A DNA stretch of 64,000 bases from Roseicyclus sediminis (GCF_025515305.1 NZ_JAOPHT010000018.1:1-64000), one strand, 5' to 3'; shown: positions 8,090 to 17,981, counted from the stretch's first letter. The notes: a model not told the origin generated them from the sequence alone. Numbers and translations are program-made.

Positions 8090-9207
8090 GCCACGCGGGC
8101 GGCACCCTCGCCCAGTGCCGCGAGCTTCGCATAGGCGATCTCGGGGTCGACCGCGCCGAAGCCCGCGAAGGTGCCGAAGCCGCAATCGCTGCCCGCGATC
8201 ACGCGATCGGCGCCCACGATGTCGACGAACCGCTGAAGGCGCTGCGCCACGAGGTCCGGGTGCTCGACGAAGTTCGTGGTCGTGTCCACGACACCGGGAA
8301 CCAGCACCTTGTCATCGGGGATGTCGGCCTTTCGGTCGCGGAACACGGCCCATTCGTGGCCGTGGCGGGGGTTCGACGTCTCGAACAGGACGTAGCGCGC
8401 CTTCACCGACATGAGCGTGTCGAACATCTTCGCCATGGGAATGTCGCAGACATGCGGCCCCTCGTAGTTGCCCCAGCAGATATGAACGCGGACACGGTCC
8501 GCGGGCACATCCGACAGCGCGTGGTTCAGCGCTTCGACATGGGAGGCGGCGACCTTCACGAATTCCTCGTCCGAGAGATCGGTGAACAGCATGTGGCGCG
8601 ACAACGCGAGGTCCGGGCAGTCGAGTTGAAGGTCGAGGCCGGCCGCGACGATGGTCTCGTATTCCGCCTTCATCGCGTCGGCGAGCGCGGCGAGATAGGC
8701 TTCGCGGCTGGGGTAGTACGCATTTTGCAGGAAGAGGCTGATGACCCCCGGGCTGGCGGCGTTCATGAAGCCCCGCTCGACCCCGTGGGCGGCCATCGCG
8801 GCTTGCAGATTCGCGATATCCTTCCCCAGTTCGCCCTGCCCCCTGGATTTCACCTCGCCGACGCACATGGGGCGCGCATATTTCGGCGTCCCACCCGAAT
8901 TCGCCAGCCTTTCCAGGAAGCTCGGAAAAAGCTTCAGGTCCGCAGGCGCGTTCCTCGGGCTGTCGCCGTCGAAGCCCGTGTACCGATCCTTGACGTAGGT
9001 GGCATACGAAATCTTCGATGTTTCCCCATCGGAAACGATGTCGACTCCAGCCTCTTTCTGTTTCCGCACGGTCTCGTCCACGGCGCGGGTCATCGCAGCG
9101 TCGAAGGCTGCTTCGTCATAGGGTTCCTTGCGCTCGCGGGCGAAGATGAAGTCGACGACCTCCTGCGTCCGGGGGAGCGATCCGACATGGGTGGTGAGGA
9201 CGGGCAT
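8086..9207 (-). CDS. MetE-like (cobalamin-independent methionine synthase family) protein
   Basis: A 373-residue single-domain member of the MetE C-terminal/UROD-like barrel family. It opens with TTHVGSLPRT and has the zinc-ligand regions VHICWGNYEG (His) and AGSDCGFGT (Cys). Full MetE is about twice as long, so this is a short homologue, typically a methyltransferase or a paralogue acting on other thiols or metabolites. It lies in a catabolic operon, between the secreted protein and the hydrolase, so a demethylation or methyl-transfer step on the imported substrate is possible (inference). A GGAG site precedes the ATG. Confidence 0.85.
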   Translation of the reverse strand: MPVLTTHVGSLPRTQEVVDFIFARERKEPYDEAAFDAAMTRAVDETVRKQKEAGVDIVSDGETSKISYATYVKDRYTGFDGDSPRNAPADLKLFPSFLERLANSGGTPKYARPMCVGEVKSRGQGELGKDIANLQAAMAAHGVERGFMNAASPGVISLFLQNAYYPSREAYLAALADAMKAEYETIVAAGLDLQLDCPDLALSRHMLFTDLSDEEFVKVAASHVEALNHALSDVPADRVRVHICWGNYEGPHVCDIPMAKMFDTLMSVKARYVLFETSNPRHGHEWAVFRDRKADIPDDKVLVPGVVDTTTNFVEHPDLVAQRLQRFVDIVGADRVIAGSDCGFGTFAGFGAVDPEIAYAKLAALGEGAARVA

Positions 9208-9216
9208 GGGGGTCTC

Positions 9217-10281
9217 CTATTGCGAAAACTGGGCGCCGTTCCAGAAGAAGGGGCTGTCGCAGGCGCCATCGGAACAGATGAATTGCGTCCCCGACAGGAG
9301 CAGGCCGGTGCGGCCCTGTCGGTCTTGGACGATGTCGAGGCCTATGCCGAGGAATTCCTGGGGGGCGGCGTATCCGCGCGAAGAGACGAACACGTCGATC
9401 CGGCAGTTGGCGGCCCCGCAGAAGGCGCGCCCCGTCATCGCGCCATGGCACTCCACGCCGCTCCAGTTGAGCACGTAGTCCTGCAGGCCGTCGCCATCGA
9501 GATCGGCGGACTGCACATGGTTCGGGTCCGAATACCACGCCCCCTGGCAAAGCGAACTCAGGTGTGCGTCGCCCTGTGCCGGCGGAACCGCGGGAAGCGG
9601 CAGGAGGGGTGCGAGGACGTAGCCCTCGGGCAGGCGCTGTCCGCGGATGGGCGCATGGCCCGGCGAACCCTGCGGCACCACAGTCGCCGAATGCCCCGGC
9701 GGTGCAACCATGGGCGCGAGGGGGCTCAGGGCCGCGGGCACCGGGTATCCCGCGACCTGCCACCCGGCGATGCAGTGACCGAAGGCGGCCGACAGGGCGA
9801 TGGACAGGCCGTCGACGGGATACTCGTAGGCCGTGCCCCGCCCGGGATCGAAAACGAAACGCCCTGCGGCAAGCGTCGCGGCAAAGAGCGCGTCTTCCAT
9901 CGGCAGCGTGACGTGCCAGCTCCAGTCGAGTTCGTCCCAGCCGAGCGGCGGCAGGCCGAAGGTCGTCGCGTCGATGGTGGCGCGCGCGGCCAGAAGGTCG
10001 GAATTGTCGGCATAGGGATCGAGGAGCGCGTCGCCGACCGCAACGATCGCCGTGTAGGGTATGCCGGTCCTCAGCGCCTCGTGTTCACCGGTCTCGATGA
10101 GGGCGCGACCGCCCCGGGACGGTGCGGTACACAGGAAGGCGAGCGAGCCCTGAGGCGCGAAGGCGCGCGCCGAGATCAGCGCGCCGCTGTCGCCGAGCTC
10201 GGCCTGCCACGTCTGCGCCACGGCGCCCGTCGCCGGCGAACACGCGAGCACGGCGGCGGAAAGGATAGATTTCATCGTCAT
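9217..10281 (-). CDS. Secreted protein with FG-GAP-like calcium motif
   Basis: A 354-residue protein with a Sec signal peptide (MTMKSILSAAVLACSPATG, cleavage near AVAQ). The mature part is Cys-containing and has no enzyme signature. Near residue 265 it has ADLDGDGLQDYV, the DxDxDGxxD calcium loop of FG-GAP/VCBS-like repeats. The start at 10281 was chosen for its GGAGG ribosome site; the longer frame starts at a GTG that lies on that site. Probably periplasmic. Function unknown. Confidence 0.65.
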   Translation of the reverse strand: MTMKSILSAAVLACSPATGAVAQTWQAELGDSGALISARAFAPQGSLAFLCTAPSRGGRALIETGEHEALRTGIPYTAIVAVGDALLDPYADNSDLLAARATIDATTFGLPPLGWDELDWSWHVTLPMEDALFAATLAAGRFVFDPGRGTAYEYPVDGLSIALSAAFGHCIAGWQVAGYPVPAALSPLAPMVAPPGHSATVVPQGSPGHAPIRGQRLPEGYVLAPLLPLPAVPPAQGDAHLSSLCQGAWYSDPNHVQSADLDGDGLQDYVLNWSGVECHGAMTGRAFCGAANCRIDVFVSSRGYAAPQEFLGIGLDIVQDRQGRTGLLLSGTQFICSDGACDSPFFWNGAQFSQ

Positions 10282-10311
10282 CGCGCGCCTCCTGTTCACG
10301 GGCGTCCTCCC

Positions 10312-11346
10312 CTAGTCCCGCGGCAAGGTGCGGGCAAGGAAGTCCCGCCAGTTGCGGTGGCAGATGCGGTCGATCAGATCGGCGCCGAACCCGGCGGCTT
10401 CCATCCCGGCCACGAGCACCTGAAGCTCCGCCGCGGAGCCGAGCCCCTCGGGCATCGGCGCGCCGTCGAAATCCGAGCCGAGGCCGACATGGGCCTCGCC
10501 CGCGGTCTCGACCATGTGCGCGAGATGCCGGACCGCATGGTCCAGCGCGCCGGCGGCCGCGCGCCTCCCGTCGGGATTGAGGAACATTGTGCCGAAGTTG
10601 AGGCCGGCCATGCCGCCGCTCTCGCCGATGGCCCGAAGCTGTGCGTCGGTGAGGTTGCGCGCGCTCATCGAGATGGCGCAGGCGTTGGAGTGGGTGGCGA
10701 CGAGCGGTAGCCCCTCCTCGCCGATGTCCCAGAAACCGCGCATCGTGATGTGGCTGCAATCGACGACCATCCCGAGGTCGCGGCAGGAGCGGACGAGGGC
10801 GCGTCCCGCTTGCGTCAGGCCGGGGCCGGTGTCGCCGTCCGATCCGGTCCGGAACGGCACGCCATGGGCGAAGGCATTGGGGCGCGACCAGACCGGCCCG
10901 AGCGAGCGAAGCCCTGCGTCGAAGAGCGTCTCGAGACCTTCCCCCTCGGGGCCGAGGCAATCGGCGCCTTCGAGGTGCAGGACGCAGGCGAGCGCCCCGC
11001 CGGTGTCCTTGCCGACCTCGCCGCGCGTGCGGATCATGGCGAGAAGACCCGCCGCCTCCAGCGCCTGCGCGATCTCGATCTGCCTGGCGATCGGGTGCGA
11101 GGCCACCTCGCGGGGGAGCGCGCCCGGAACGGGGACGTCATAGGGCGGATGGTCGAAGACCGTGAAATCGAGCGGAACGTCCGGCGTGGGCGAGAAAAGC
11201 GCAAAGAAACCGCCCTCCATCCCGCCCGCGCGCGCCTTTGGCAGGTCGAGATGCCCCGCGCCGCCATCGCGGAAGATCGCCACCGGGTCGTCAGCCTTCG
11301 ACAGGCGCAGGAGCGCGTCGTTGTGCCCGTCGAAGACCGCGATCAT
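10312..11346 (-). CDS. Membrane dipeptidase (peptidase M19)
   Basis: A 344-residue zinc dipeptidase of the renal dipeptidase family. Metal ligands show as DGHNDALL near the N-terminus, DCSHITMRG and VATHSNACA in the middle, and GLGSDFDG near residue 300. Bacterial members cleave dipeptides, often with D-residues. The ATG overlaps the bicupin stop (ATGA), so the two are translationally coupled. Confidence 0.9.
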   Translation of the reverse strand: MIAVFDGHNDALLRLSKADDPVAIFRDGGAGHLDLPKARAGGMEGGFFALFSPTPDVPLDFTVFDHPPYDVPVPGALPREVASHPIARQIEIAQALEAAGLLAMIRTRGEVGKDTGGALACVLHLEGADCLGPEGEGLETLFDAGLRSLGPVWSRPNAFAHGVPFRTGSDGDTGPGLTQAGRALVRSCRDLGMVVDCSHITMRGFWDIGEEGLPLVATHSNACAISMSARNLTDAQLRAIGESGGMAGLNFGTMFLNPDGRRAAAGALDHAVRHLAHMVETAGEAHVGLGSDFDGAPMPEGLGSAAELQVLVAGMEAAGFGADLIDRICHRNWRDFLARTLPRD

Positions 11347-12314
11347 GCCGCGGGCTTCCAGGTCGAGCCAGGCCGGTCGTCGGTACCCACGACGTGATAG
11401 AGCGCGGCCTCGCCCGTCATCGCGGGCACGGCCGAATGCGCGAGGTTGTCCGGCACGCTCATCGTGTCGCCGGGCGCAAGCACGGTCTCGCCGCCGGGCC
11501 AGGTCACGCGCCAGTGGCCCCGCACGGGCATGAGGACGCTCGGCCTGTCATGGGAATGGGGCGTCTGGGTGGCGCTCGACCGTGTGACGAGCTGCACCTC
11601 GAAGCCAGGCCTGTCTCGCAGGACGCCCTCCTTGCCGATCACGGTGACGGGGGTCCTGTCGGCCAGCGCCACGAGATCCCAGTAGCGGGCGACGTAGCCC
11701 GGCACGACGTCGGCGGCGGCGGGCTCGGGGAAGGCCGTCAGTTCCTCCTCGGACAGGAGGGGCATGGGCTTCACGCCCTCGGGCAGGTGTTCGCCCTTCT
11801 TGGTGTCGTAGAGCTTGCCCTTCTCGGAAAGGACGAGGCCATGGGTCTGCGCGTCCTCGATCACCTGCGGCGCCCAGATCACGCCGCCACCCGCATCGTC
11901 GCCGCCGAGGATGGCCATGATCATCCCGTAATCGGTGCCGATGTTCTCGAAGCCCCGGAAGATGCCGGTGGGAATGTTGAAGATGTCCCCCTCCTCCAGA
12001 ACGACCGAACCCGCGTTGCCCCAGCGACCCCAGAAGAAGCGCCAGCGCCCGGACAGGACGAAGAAGACCTCCGCCGTGCGGTGGGAATGGAGCGAGTTGC
12101 GGCAGAAGGGCGGCTGACCGGCCGCGCCGATGTTGAAGCCGTGGGGGATGTTGATGTGGACATGCTGGTCGGCGGCCTCGGAGACGCCGCCACCGATGAT
12201 GGTGAAGTTCTCCTTGCGGTCCGAGCCCGGCGTATGGGCGTCGATGAAGGCGGTGCGGCAGGGGCGAAGCTCGCCGTAGCGGACGATGCGGGCTTCCATC
12301 TCTTGCGGTGTCAT
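11343..12314 (-). CDS. Bicupin protein
   Basis: A 323-residue protein with two cupin domains. The first (around residues 70-150) has HSHRTAEVFFVLSGRWRF and EGDIFNIPTG. The second (around residues 235-310) has HSHDRPSVLMPVRGHWRV, APGDTMSVPDNLAHS. Both keep metal-binding His pairs, so a metal-dependent dioxygenase (gentisate-dioxygenase-like) or isomerase is possible. The start ATG at 12314 gives MTPQEMEARIV; the longer frame upstream is not protein-like. A 138-base gap separates it from the SnoaL gene upstream. Confidence 0.75.
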   Translation of the reverse strand: MTPQEMEARIVRYGELRPCRTAFIDAHTPGSDRKENFTIIGGGVSEAADQHVHINIPHGFNIGAAGQPPFCRNSLHSHRTAEVFFVLSGRWRFFWGRWGNAGSVVLEEGDIFNIPTGIFRGFENIGTDYGMIMAILGGDDAGGGVIWAPQVIEDAQTHGLVLSEKGKLYDTKKGEHLPEGVKPMPLLSEEELTAFPEPAAADVVPGYVARYWDLVALADRTPVTVIGKEGVLRDRPGFEVQLVTRSSATQTPHSHDRPSVLMPVRGHWRVTWPGGETVLAPGDTMSVPDNLAHSAVPAMTGEAALYHVVGTDDRPGSTWKPAA

Positions 12315-12452
12315 GGGCGGGGTCCTCGGGTGGTCCGGCTGGGGGCAGGCCCGTTGCAACGTGCGTCTCCACGCGATTTCGAAATCGCGCGGGCAAGGGT
12401 CTTGCAGGACCCTCGCGGCGGCGGTCGGTGGGGACGCGGGCAGCGCATGTCC

Positions 12453-13421
12453 CTAGCTCCCCGCCAGAAGGATCTGCTTCCAGACGGCGGTCTCGTCGAA
12501 GAGCGTGTAGTCGCGCCTCAGGCCCCAGGGCCCGAATTCCGCGTGGGTGATGCCGAGGACGTAGACCATGGCGCCCGTCGGCGCGCCGAATGCGCCCCAG
12601 CCCTCGTGCCGGCCCCAGAGGCTCCAGCGGACGGCGGCGCGGGGCGGCATCAACTCGTCCTCGCGGCCGATGACATGGTGCAGAGTGAACTCGGCGTTCG
12701 GGAATGCGGCGCGGAGGCCCATCCAGAACCGGTCTGCGGCCTCGTGGCCATGCGCCGTGATCCCGCCCGCATAGCCGAGATGGCAGGCGCGGTCGTATTC
12801 GCCGGGGATCGCGCTCATGTCGGCCGACATGATCCGGCTCAGGATCTCGGACAGGCGCTCGCCCCAGGGGCTGTCGTTGCCGGTGCCCGTGTAGGGGCCG
12901 GGGCGGTCGGTCTCGGGGCTGAGCGGCTTCACGCAGGCGCCGGGCCCGCCCTCTCGGGCGATGAGGTCGGCGGCGTAGTCGCGCGGCTCCCACCCCAGCT
13001 GCCGGACGATGGCGCCCTGGTCGCGGATCAGCCACTCGTCGTCGATGACGTTGTCCTTGGCGTGGCAGTCGGCGAGGATGCGATAGGTCAGCCGCTTGCC
13101 CGTCGCGCGGCCGTAGACGCCGTCGCCCGCATGGGTCGCCATCGACAGGATGCGGTGCGACGACAGCATGCCGGCCTCGGGATCGCCCGACCAGATCACG
13201 TCCTCGCCCAGAAGCACGCGGTCGGGAAACTCGTGCAGCGTCGCCATCGTGGCGCCGATCACGCCGGTGTTGCCGACGACCACGGAACCCGGCGCGCGCA
13301 CAACGATATCGGGGGCGTAGTAGTCATGCAGCGTGTGAATGCCCCGGTCTTCCCAGATCTCGCGGGTGATCCCGATGATGTAGTCGGGGAAGTCGCGGAA
13401 TTTCGGGTCGAAACCCTTCAT
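12453..13421 (-). CDS. Double NTF2/SnoaL-like protein
   Basis: A 322-residue protein related to SnoaL-type polyketide cyclases and ester cyclases: GITREIWEDRGIHTLHDYYAPDI in the first half, and AECTL-like FTLHHVIGREDELM followed by VRWSLWGRHEGWGAFG in the second. Two NTF2 folds in one chain. The ATG at 13421 overlaps the LacI stop (ATGA). Two other double-NTF2 proteins lie in the same gene cluster. The substrate is unknown; small-molecule isomerase/hydratase activity is a family inference. Confidence 0.75.
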   Translation of the reverse strand: MKGFDPKFRDFPDYIIGITREIWEDRGIHTLHDYYAPDIVVRAPGSVVVGNTGVIGATMATLHEFPDRVLLGEDVIWSGDPEAGMLSSHRILSMATHAGDGVYGRATGKRLTYRILADCHAKDNVIDDEWLIRDQGAIVRQLGWEPRDYAADLIAREGGPGACVKPLSPETDRPGPYTGTGNDSPWGERLSEILSRIMSADMSAIPGEYDRACHLGYAGGITAHGHEAADRFWMGLRAAFPNAEFTLHHVIGREDELMPPRAAVRWSLWGRHEGWGAFGAPTGAMVYVLGITHAEFGPWGLRRDYTLFDETAVWKQILLAGS

Positions 13422-14440
13422 GTGATGTCCCATCCTTCAGGTATGCGCGCCGAGCCGCGCAGGATCAGCGAGCCTGCGATCTCGATCTTCTGCGGCAGCC
13501 GGGCGGGGTCCTCGATCTGCCCCAGGAGCGTCTCGACGGTCGCCTCGACCATGCGGTTGACGGGCTGACGCAACGTGGTGAGGTCATAGCTTTCCCAAGC
13601 CGCCATCGGCACGTCGTCATAGCCCACGACCGAGACGTCGCCCGGCACGCTCAGCCCGAGCGCGCCGCGCAGCGTGTCGAGAACGGCGAAGGCCATGTGG
13701 TCGTTGCCCACGAAGATCGCGTCGGGCGGATCGGACCTTTCCATCAGCGCGTGCGTGGCCTCGATGGCCGGTTCGCGGTGATACATCCCGTCGATGACGG
13801 CGAGCGGTTCGCGGCCGGCGGCGGCCATCCCCTCGAGAAAGCCCCGCATCCGGTCGCGCCCGGTCGAGGCGCCCTGCCAGCCCGCGATATGGGCGATGCG
13901 TTCATGCCCCCCGGCGATCAGGAACTCCGCCACCTTGCGCCCGCCCTCGACATTGGCCGAGGTGATCGACGAAAGCCCCGCACCGTCCTGCCCGCGGTTG
14001 AACATGACGAGCGGAATGCCCATCGCGGCGCAACGCTCGGTCAGGTCAGAGCTGATGGCGACCGAGGCGGTCACGATCCCGTCGACCTGGTATGTCATCA
14101 GGTCCTGCATCACGCTCTCGATGCCTTCGGTCGAGTTGCCGGCCATGATGAGAAGGATGTGGTACCCCCGCGCCTGCAGCGCCGCGCTCATCCGTTCGAT
14201 GGCCAGCGGGTAGAACTGGTTGTCGAGATAGGCGACGACGAGGCCGATCATCCGGCTTTTCCCGGTGATCATGGCGCGGGCGAGCGAGTTGGGCCTGTAG
14301 CCCAGCCGGTCCGCCGCCGCGCGCACCTTCTTGATCGTCGCAGCCGAGGCCGAGGCGCCCGAGAAGACACGGCTGACCGCCGACTGGCTGACGCCCGCCA
14401 GCCTCGCCACGTCCAGTGAGGTGACACGCGCGTCGCTCAT
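13418..14440 (-). CDS. LacI-family transcriptional regulator
   Basis: A 340-residue repressor. The N-terminal helix-turn-helix reads TSLDVARLAGVSQSAVSRVFSG with hinge region near residue 50, followed by a periplasmic-binding-protein-like sensor domain (MIGLVVAYLDNQFYPLAIERM ... FVGNDHMAFAVLD, DVSVVGYDDVPMA). It is embedded in the minus operon with ATGA overlaps on both sides, so it is co-expressed with the enzymes. Likely targets are the two LacI-type palindromes at 18010 and 18135 in the divergent promoter region, giving autoregulation and control of both operons (inference). Confidence 0.92.
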   Translation of the reverse strand: MSDARVTSLDVARLAGVSQSAVSRVFSGASASAATIKKVRAAADRLGYRPNSLARAMITGKSRMIGLVVAYLDNQFYPLAIERMSAALQARGYHILLIMAGNSTEGIESVMQDLMTYQVDGIVTASVAISSDLTERCAAMGIPLVMFNRGQDGAGLSSITSANVEGGRKVAEFLIAGGHERIAHIAGWQGASTGRDRMRGFLEGMAAAGREPLAVIDGMYHREPAIEATHALMERSDPPDAIFVGNDHMAFAVLDTLRGALGLSVPGDVSVVGYDDVPMAAWESYDLTTLRQPVNRMVEATVETLLGQIEDPARLPQKIEIAGSLILRGSARIPEGWDIT

Positions 14441-15429
14441 GCCGCCTCCTCCATGCGGGCCAGGACATCGAGGCCAATCTGGCGGCAGAAGTCGAGAAGG
14501 TCCACCAACACCCAGTTCTCGCGGATGAGGCCGTCCTCCACGCGCCAGAAGTCTAGCGACCGCAGCGTGACCTCGCGTCCCGTGGGTGCGAGCCCGAGGA
14601 AACCGCCGCCGGCATGGGTGAGGCGCATGTTGGGCCATCCCGTCTCGGCCACGTAGTCGCCTTCGGCGATCCAGTGGGACATGAGGTCCCCCATCGCGTC
14701 GAGCTTGCGGTCGGGGAAGGCACGCAGGAACGGGATCTGGTGATGCGCCCGGAACCCCGCGATGCCGCGCGCCGTGCCGATGCCGGCCGGACCGTACCAG
14801 TTGACGCGCGGGTGCCAGTGATGCTCCAGCCGCATCACGCCGGGGTCGGGATCGGCGGGATGGCGGCAGAGATCGGTCAGCATGTCGATGACGCGCGTCA
14901 TCGCCGCGCCGCCATGCCCCGAGACGCTCAGCCCGTCACCCGTCATCGGCCCCGGCGTGGCGAGAAACGCGCCAAGCTGGGGCGCGAGGGGCCAGGCGCG
15001 GGCCTGCATCATCACTTCGGGGATGTCCCAGATCGCCTGCATCTCGGCGACGCGGCCCGCCTCGATGCGGAAGAACTCGTGATAGCGCATATGCGTGAGG
15101 CGTCCTGTCGGCGGGATGCCGAGGAAGGGCGCGGCGAAGGTGCCCATGTAATTGCCCATGCATCCGATCCAGTCCGCGCCCTCGGGCGTGGTGCCGGCGA
15201 CCACGATCATGTCGCGGCGCTCGAGGTCCGGCATGGCGGCGAGGAGCGGCAGGATGGCCGCCTGCAGAAGTGCCTCCGGCCCGACGAGATCGCCGAAAGG
15301 ATGGCAGAGCCGGATCGCGGCGTCGGGGGCGAAGTGAGCCGCAGTTGCGGTCTGTGCGGCCTCCGGCGTCGCCGTCGCCATCGCATGGCTCCACGGGGCG
15401 AAAAGGGATTTCAGCGCTTCGGGTGTCAT
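14437..15429 (-). CDS. Double NTF2/SnoaL-like protein
   Basis: A 330-residue protein whose C-terminal half (ETGWPNMRLTHAGGGFLGL ... RENWVLVDLLDFCRQIGLD, LLARME-type ending) is clearly homologous to the plus-strand gene at 21566-22597. Both halves fit the NTF2/SnoaL fold. ATGA overlaps join it to the GMC oxidoreductase upstream and LacI downstream; the longer frame upstream overlaps the GMC gene and is not real. Substrate unknown. Confidence 0.75.
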   Translation of the reverse strand: MTPEALKSLFAPWSHAMATATPEAAQTATAAHFAPDAAIRLCHPFGDLVGPEALLQAAILPLLAAMPDLERRDMIVVAGTTPEGADWIGCMGNYMGTFAAPFLGIPPTGRLTHMRYHEFFRIEAGRVAEMQAIWDIPEVMMQARAWPLAPQLGAFLATPGPMTGDGLSVSGHGGAAMTRVIDMLTDLCRHPADPDPGVMRLEHHWHPRVNWYGPAGIGTARGIAGFRAHHQIPFLRAFPDRKLDAMGDLMSHWIAEGDYVAETGWPNMRLTHAGGGFLGLAPTGREVTLRSLDFWRVEDGLIRENWVLVDLLDFCRQIGLDVLARMEEAA

Positions 15430-16937
15430 GCGGCCTCCGCGATCAGGCGGCCCGCGCGATGGCCGATCATCATGGACGGCGCGTTGGTGTTGGCCGAGGT
15501 GACGGCGGGCATGACACTCGCGTCCGCGACCCAGAGGCCATCCACCCCGCGCAGCCGAAGGCCGGGCGTCACGGGTGCGCTTCCGTCCTGCCCCATCCGC
15601 AGCGTGCCGACGGGGTGATAGGCGGTGCCGGCCGTGGCGCGGATATGGGCGCGCGCCTCCTCCTCGGTCGCCACGGCAGGGCCGGGCGAGATCTCGGGCG
15701 CGCGGTGGGACCCGAGGTCGGCCCCGGCCAGGAGCGCCCTGAGCCGCAGCCAGCCGGCCGTCAGCGTGTCGAGGTCGCTTTCGTCCCGGAAGAGCCCGAG
15801 GTCGATTTCCAGCCCCTGCCGCGACAGCCTCAGCGCCCCGCGCGAGGCCGGACGGCAAAGACAGACATCCGCGAAATATCCCTGTTTCAGCGCGTGTTTC
15901 CGCCCGTCATGGGGCAGGCGGAAGGGGATGAAGTGGCTCTGGACGTCCGGCGGCGCGGCATCCCCCCGCGCGTTGAAGAAACCGCCGCCCTCGACGGTGG
16001 GCGAGGCGAGGATGCCGCGCCCCGAAAGCGCCCATTGCAGCGGCGCCATCGCCCAGCGCGGCCAGAGCGCGGGCGCAAGCCCATAGCCCGATCCCGGCCC
16101 CTCGTAGTGCAGCCCCGCGCCCGGATGGTCGTGCAGGTTGGCACCGATGCCCGGCAGGTCGGCGACGGGGTCGATGCCGGCGTCGCGCAGGTCCCCGGCC
16201 GGCCCGAAGCCCGAGGCCAGCAAAAGCGCGGGCGACCCGATGGCACCGGCGCACAGGACGACGCCGCAGCGGGCCGAAAGCTCGGTTCCATCGGCCAGAA
16301 CGACGCCGCCGATCCGGTCTCCCGAGCAACGCAGGCGCGCGACCTCGGCCCCGGTCCGCACGGTCACGCCCAGCGCCTGCGCCGGCCGCAGGAAAGCATC
16401 GGCCGCCGAGCGCCGCCGCCCATCGGAGAGGTTGAAGGCGAAGACCCCTGCGCTTTCGCGGTCGGGATGGGGAATGGCGTCGGGGTCGTTGTCCGGGAAC
16501 AGGCCCGACAGCGCCTCGGTCAGGGCATGGGCACCGCGAAGCCGCGTCGGTTTCAGGAGGTCTTCCACCTCGTCGAAGGCGGGGGCCACGTCGGCCCAGG
16601 ACCAGCCGGGGACCCTCCAACCGTCGAAATCCGCCGCCCTGCCCCGGAACCAGACCATCGAGTTGATCGAGCTCGAACCGCCCAGCATGCGCCCGCGCGG
16701 AATGGCGAGGGTCCGTCCTCCCAGACCCGACTGCGGCGCCGAGCGATAGCACCAGTCACGCCGCCGATCACCGAGCATCCAGACGAGGCCGAAGGGCATC
16801 TTCACGAGCGCCGTCCGGTCCGAAGGCCCTGCCTCCAGCACGAGGACCGCGCCCGCCCCGTGCCGCGCGAGACCATGGGCCACCGCGCAGCCGGCAGACC
16901 CGGCGCCGATGACGATGTAATCCCAGGCGGAGGCCAT
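15426..16937 (-). CDS. GMC-family FAD oxidoreductase
   Basis: A 503-residue glucose-methanol-choline oxidoreductase that oxidises an alcohol group using FAD. The FAD-binding GxGxxG is in IVIGAGSAGCAVAHGLAR at the N-terminus. GMC signature 1 is GGSSSINSMVWFRG near residue 85, signature 2 is GAIGSPALLLASG near residue 225, and the catalytic His region is YHPVGTLRMG near the C-terminus. Second gene of the operon, 3 bases after the ABC ATPase, so it probably acts on what the transporter imports. Confidence 0.9.
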   Translation of the reverse strand: MASAWDYIVIGAGSAGCAVAHGLARHGAGAVLVLEAGPSDRTALVKMPFGLVWMLGDRRRDWCYRSAPQSGLGGRTLAIPRGRMLGGSSSINSMVWFRGRAADFDGWRVPGWSWADVAPAFDEVEDLLKPTRLRGAHALTEALSGLFPDNDPDAIPHPDRESAGVFAFNLSDGRRRSAADAFLRPAQALGVTVRTGAEVARLRCSGDRIGGVVLADGTELSARCGVVLCAGAIGSPALLLASGFGPAGDLRDAGIDPVADLPGIGANLHDHPGAGLHYEGPGSGYGLAPALWPRWAMAPLQWALSGRGILASPTVEGGGFFNARGDAAPPDVQSHFIPFRLPHDGRKHALKQGYFADVCLCRPASRGALRLSRQGLEIDLGLFRDESDLDTLTAGWLRLRALLAGADLGSHRAPEISPGPAVATEEEARAHIRATAGTAYHPVGTLRMGQDGSAPVTPGLRLRGVDGLWVADASVMPAVTSANTNAPSMMIGHRAGRLIAEAA

Positions 16938-16940
16938 GGC

Positions 16941-17981
16941 TCAGAGCCGCGCCCCCGTCGCCGCGTCGAAGACATGGCAGATCGAGGCGGGGATGTGCGC
17001 GGTGAACGGATCGTCGATCTCGGCCCGGAAATCCTTGGGCGCCTTGACCGAGACAAGCTCGTGCCCGAGGCGCACCGTCACCATGGTCGAGTCGCCCAGA
17101 AGCTCCAGCGTGTAGATCGGCGCGCTGAGTTCGGCCCCGCCCTCCAGCATCGCGTCCTCGGCGCGGAAACCCAGCACCGACTTGCCGTCGCGCGCCGAAA
17201 GCCCCTCGATCCGGATGCCGCGCCCCTCGAAGACGCCGCCCTTCATCTCGCCCTCGACGAGGTTCATCGCCGGGCTTCCGATGAAGCTCGCCACGAAGGT
17301 GTTGGCGGGGTTGTCGTAGATGTCGGTGGGCGTGCCCACCTGCTGCACCACGCCCTTGTTCATCACGACGACCCGGTCGGCGAGCGTCATCGCCTCGATC
17401 TGGTCATGGGTGACGTAGATCGTGGTGACCTTGAGCTCGTGGGACAGGTTCTTGATCTGCGCCCGGGTCGAGACGCGGAGTTTGGCGTCGAGGTTCGACA
17501 GCGGTTCGTCCATCAGGAAGACGTTCGGCTGGCGCACGATGGCGCGCGCGAGCGCAACGCGCTGCCGCTGGCCGCCCGAAAGCTCGGCGGGGCGGCGGTG
17601 AAGGAAATCCGTCAACTCCACCATCTTTGCCGCGCGCATCACCCGTTCCTTGTGGGTGGCGGGGTCGATCTTGCGCACCTTCAGGGGGAAACGGATGTTC
17701 TCGTAGACGTCGAGGTTGGGGTAGAGCGCGTAGCTCTGGAACACCATGGCTACGTCACGATCCTTGGGATCGAGGTCGTTGATCCGCTTGCCGTCGATCA
17801 GGATCTCGCCGCCGGTGATCTCCTCCAGCCCCGCGATCATCCGCATCGTCGTGGTCTTGCCGCAGCCCGAGGGCCCGAGCAGCACGAGGAACTCGCGATC
17901 GGCAATGGTGAGGTTGAAATTCTCCACGCCGACGAAGCTGCCCCAGCGCTTGGAGAGGTTCCTGAGCTGTATCTCGGCCAT
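16941..17981 (-). CDS. Sugar-type ABC transporter ATP-binding protein (UgpC/MalK-like)
   Basis: A 346-residue ATPase. Walker A LLGPSGCGKTTT, Q-loop VFQSYALYP, signature LSGGQRQR, Walker B VFLMDEPLSNLDA and switch His in VTHDQ, followed by a TOBE/MalK regulatory domain. The ATG at 17981 has a GGGGAGGG ribosome site; the longer upstream frame crosses the promoter. It is divergent from the binding protein and permeases at 18266-21495, with which it very likely forms one importer. Confidence 0.92.
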   Translation of the reverse strand: MAEIQLRNLSKRWGSFVGVENFNLTIADREFLVLLGPSGCGKTTTMRMIAGLEEITGGEILIDGKRINDLDPKDRDVAMVFQSYALYPNLDVYENIRFPLKVRKIDPATHKERVMRAAKMVELTDFLHRRPAELSGGQRQRVALARAIVRQPNVFLMDEPLSNLDAKLRVSTRAQIKNLSHELKVTTIYVTHDQIEAMTLADRVVVMNKGVVQQVGTPTDIYDNPANTFVASFIGSPAMNLVEGEMKGGVFEGRGIRIEGLSARDGKSVLGFRAEDAMLEGGAELSAPIYTLELLGDSTMVTVRLGHELVSVKAPKDFRAEIDDPFTAHIPASICHVFDAATGARL